Part shown: piece by piece, positions 62,894-64,000 of the stretch
Numbering within the stretch: the first letter of the stretch is position 1
Layout: every line of letters begins with the position of its first letter
Assembly (NCBI GenBank): GCA_036245525.1
Contig: BTPG01000004.1
Coordinates: forward strand, 158,548,944 to 158,612,943
Source of the DNA: Semisulcospira habei
Taxonomy: Eukaryota > Mollusca > Gastropoda > Semisulcospiridae
Direction: 5' to 3'
DNA length: 64,000 bases
The notes under the pieces: model-generated
Databases searched by the model: none
The model's input: only the letters and a program-made list of their open reading frames with translations
What the model was told of the DNA's origin: nothing
Position numbers and translations under genes: made by a program

Positions 62894-64000
62894 ATGGAGG
62901 TAGACCCGGTAGAGGCTTACATTAAACAGGGTGAAAGGTTAGGACTTAAGGATGAGAAGCTTTTTGATTACGTAGAGAAATGTAGGGATAGAGAGGATAG
63001 GGCAAGAGAGAGAGAAATTCAGAGAGAAGAGAGAGTACTAAAAGAGAAAGAGTTAGAGGTTCAGAGGGTGAGAGACGAGAAAGAATTAGAAATTCGTAGA
63101 CTTAGAGAGGAGAAAGAGTTGGAAATGCAGATACAGAGGGAGGAGAAAGAGCTAGAAATTCAGAGAGAAAGAGTAGAGAAAGATAGAATACTTAAGAAAG
63201 AGGAAATAGAGCTAAAGGAGAAAGAATTAGAAGCTCAGAGAGAGCGAGAAGAGAAAGAACGAGTCCTAAAGGAGAAAGAGTTAGAAGCTCAGAGAGAGCG
63301 AGAAGAGAAAGAAAGGGTCTTAAAAGAGAAGGAATTAGAAGTACAGAGAGAAGAGAGAGCATTTCAGAGAGAGAAGGACGAGAAGTCTCTAGCATTTCAG
63401 AGAGAGAAAGACGAGAAGTCTCTAGCATTTCAGAGAGAGAAAGACGAGAGGGAACATGCTTTAAGAGAGAAGGAACTAGAGTATCAGAGAGAGAAAGAGG
63501 AAAAGGATAGGGAGGAAAAGGAGAGAGATAGAGAGATGCAACTACAGTTAGCTCGGGATGCGGGATCTAGAGCAGATAGTGATTCAGTAGGCCGAGGCAT
63601 ACGCAATTTTCCTAAACTGCCGATGTTTAAAGAGTCCGTGGACTCTATTGACGCTTTTTTGTGTCGTTTTGAGTCGCATGCGCAGGCGTTGAGTTGGCCT
63701 CCTGCCAACTGGCCCGTTTTGCTTTCATCTGTACTAGAGGGACAGGCCTTGAGTCTTTTGACCGTTTCGGGGAACATAGAGTACGAGACTTTGAAGGAGT
63801 GTCTCTTGCAGAAGTTCCAGTGTAATGCGGAAGGTTTTAGAAAACGCTTGAGAGCTTGTCGGCCAGAGACAGGGGAATCGTTTATGTCGTTTGGCAAACG
63901 GTTGTCCCATTTGCTCGTACGTTGGGTCGAACTGTCAAAGATCGACCACACGTACGAAGCATTGTTCGATCTCATGTTGGCTGAACAGTTCTTTGGGAGC
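62894..64000 (+). CDS. Gag protein, intact as far as the window goes (369 codons, partial)
   Basis: ATG at 62894 (MEVDPVEAYIKQGERLGLKD). The frame is open to the last base of the window, with no stop in 369 codons. Residues about 30-225 are a long Glu/Lys/Arg coiled coil built of repeats such as KEKELEAQREREEKER and FQREKDEKSLA. From about residue 238 a SCAN-like capsid domain starts (FPKLPMFKESVDSIDAF, YETLKECLLQKFQ, ESFMSFGKRLSHLLVRWVEL). The minus-strand copy at 18581-20119 is the broken homologue. The intact frame suggests this copy is younger and may be complete beyond the edge. Confidence 0.85.
   Translation, partial: MEVDPVEAYIKQGERLGLKDEKLFDYVEKCRDREDRAREREIQREERVLKEKELEVQRVRDEKELEIRRLREEKELEMQIQREEKELEIQRERVEKDRILKKEEIELKEKELEAQREREEKERVLKEKELEAQREREEKERVLKEKELEVQREERAFQREKDEKSLAFQREKDEKSLAFQREKDEREHALREKELEYQREKEEKDREEKERDREMQLQLARDAGSRADSDSVGRGIRNFPKLPMFKESVDSIDAFLCRFESHAQALSWPPANWPVLLSSVLEGQALSLLTVSGNIEYETLKECLLQKFQCNAEGFRKRLRACRPETGESFMSFGKRLSHLLVRWVELSKIDHTYEALFDLMLAEQFFGS

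Overview
This window looks like animal nuclear DNA, most likely from a marine mollusc, probably a gastropod. The organism is inferred from the repeat types, not proven. There are no bacterial operons, rRNA genes or CRISPR arrays. Nearly all recognisable protein-coding sequence belongs to mobile elements, and the rest is low-copy fragments, microsatellites and minisatellites. The only host-gene candidate is a TRIM-like gene with a RING exon near 53.75 kb and a B-box exon near 60.92 kb. A LINE fragment abuts its first exon, and its second exon carries an in-frame stop.

Layout. 0-9.6 kb: an intact Mutator-like transposase ORF (1007-2914), a broken Crypton-type tyrosine recombinase on the minus strand (3890-5589), an acidic exon with an internal duplication (6329-6731), and a roughly 310-bp inverted repeat enclosing a tRNA-derived SINE and a LINE relic. 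9.6-16.5 kb: an old repeat split by a 1369-bp non-autonomous hAT-type element with a perfect 8-bp target duplication, a palindrome of about 1.06 kb, and hairpin-rich repeats. 16.58-21.77 kb: a minus-strand LTR retrotransposon carrying only gag and protease remnants. 22.89-41.31 kb: an 18.4-kb Polinton/Maverick (adintovirus-like) element with both ends present. 41.48-42.27 kb: a solo LTR of the same LTR family. 44.87-48.80 kb: a full-length-looking non-LTR retrotransposon inserted in a 96-98-bp tandem repeat. 48.9-60.3 kb: nested small elements and five large tandem arrays. 61.30-64.00 kb: another copy of the LTR element, in plus orientation, with an intact gag ORF that runs off the window.

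The Polinton is the main feature. From left to right it has a terminal repeat, a 5'-truncated LINE insertion, a coiled-coil gene behind a TATA box, several small structural genes, a DDE integrase, a family B DNA polymerase (opposite strand), a small unknown gene, a packaging ATPase, a major capsid protein candidate, and a set of virion-like genes in both orientations. It ends with a 30-codon ORF containing overlapping late-domain-like motifs. Integrase and major capsid frames are intact. Polymerase, ATPase and several others are broken, mostly by single-base length changes in short homopolymers. No adenain-type protease was seen. Two features stand out: each terminal repeat is itself a foldback structure, and at least eight genes have AATAAA immediately before the start codon.

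All calls come from reading the sequence. No database search, alignment program or structure prediction was run.
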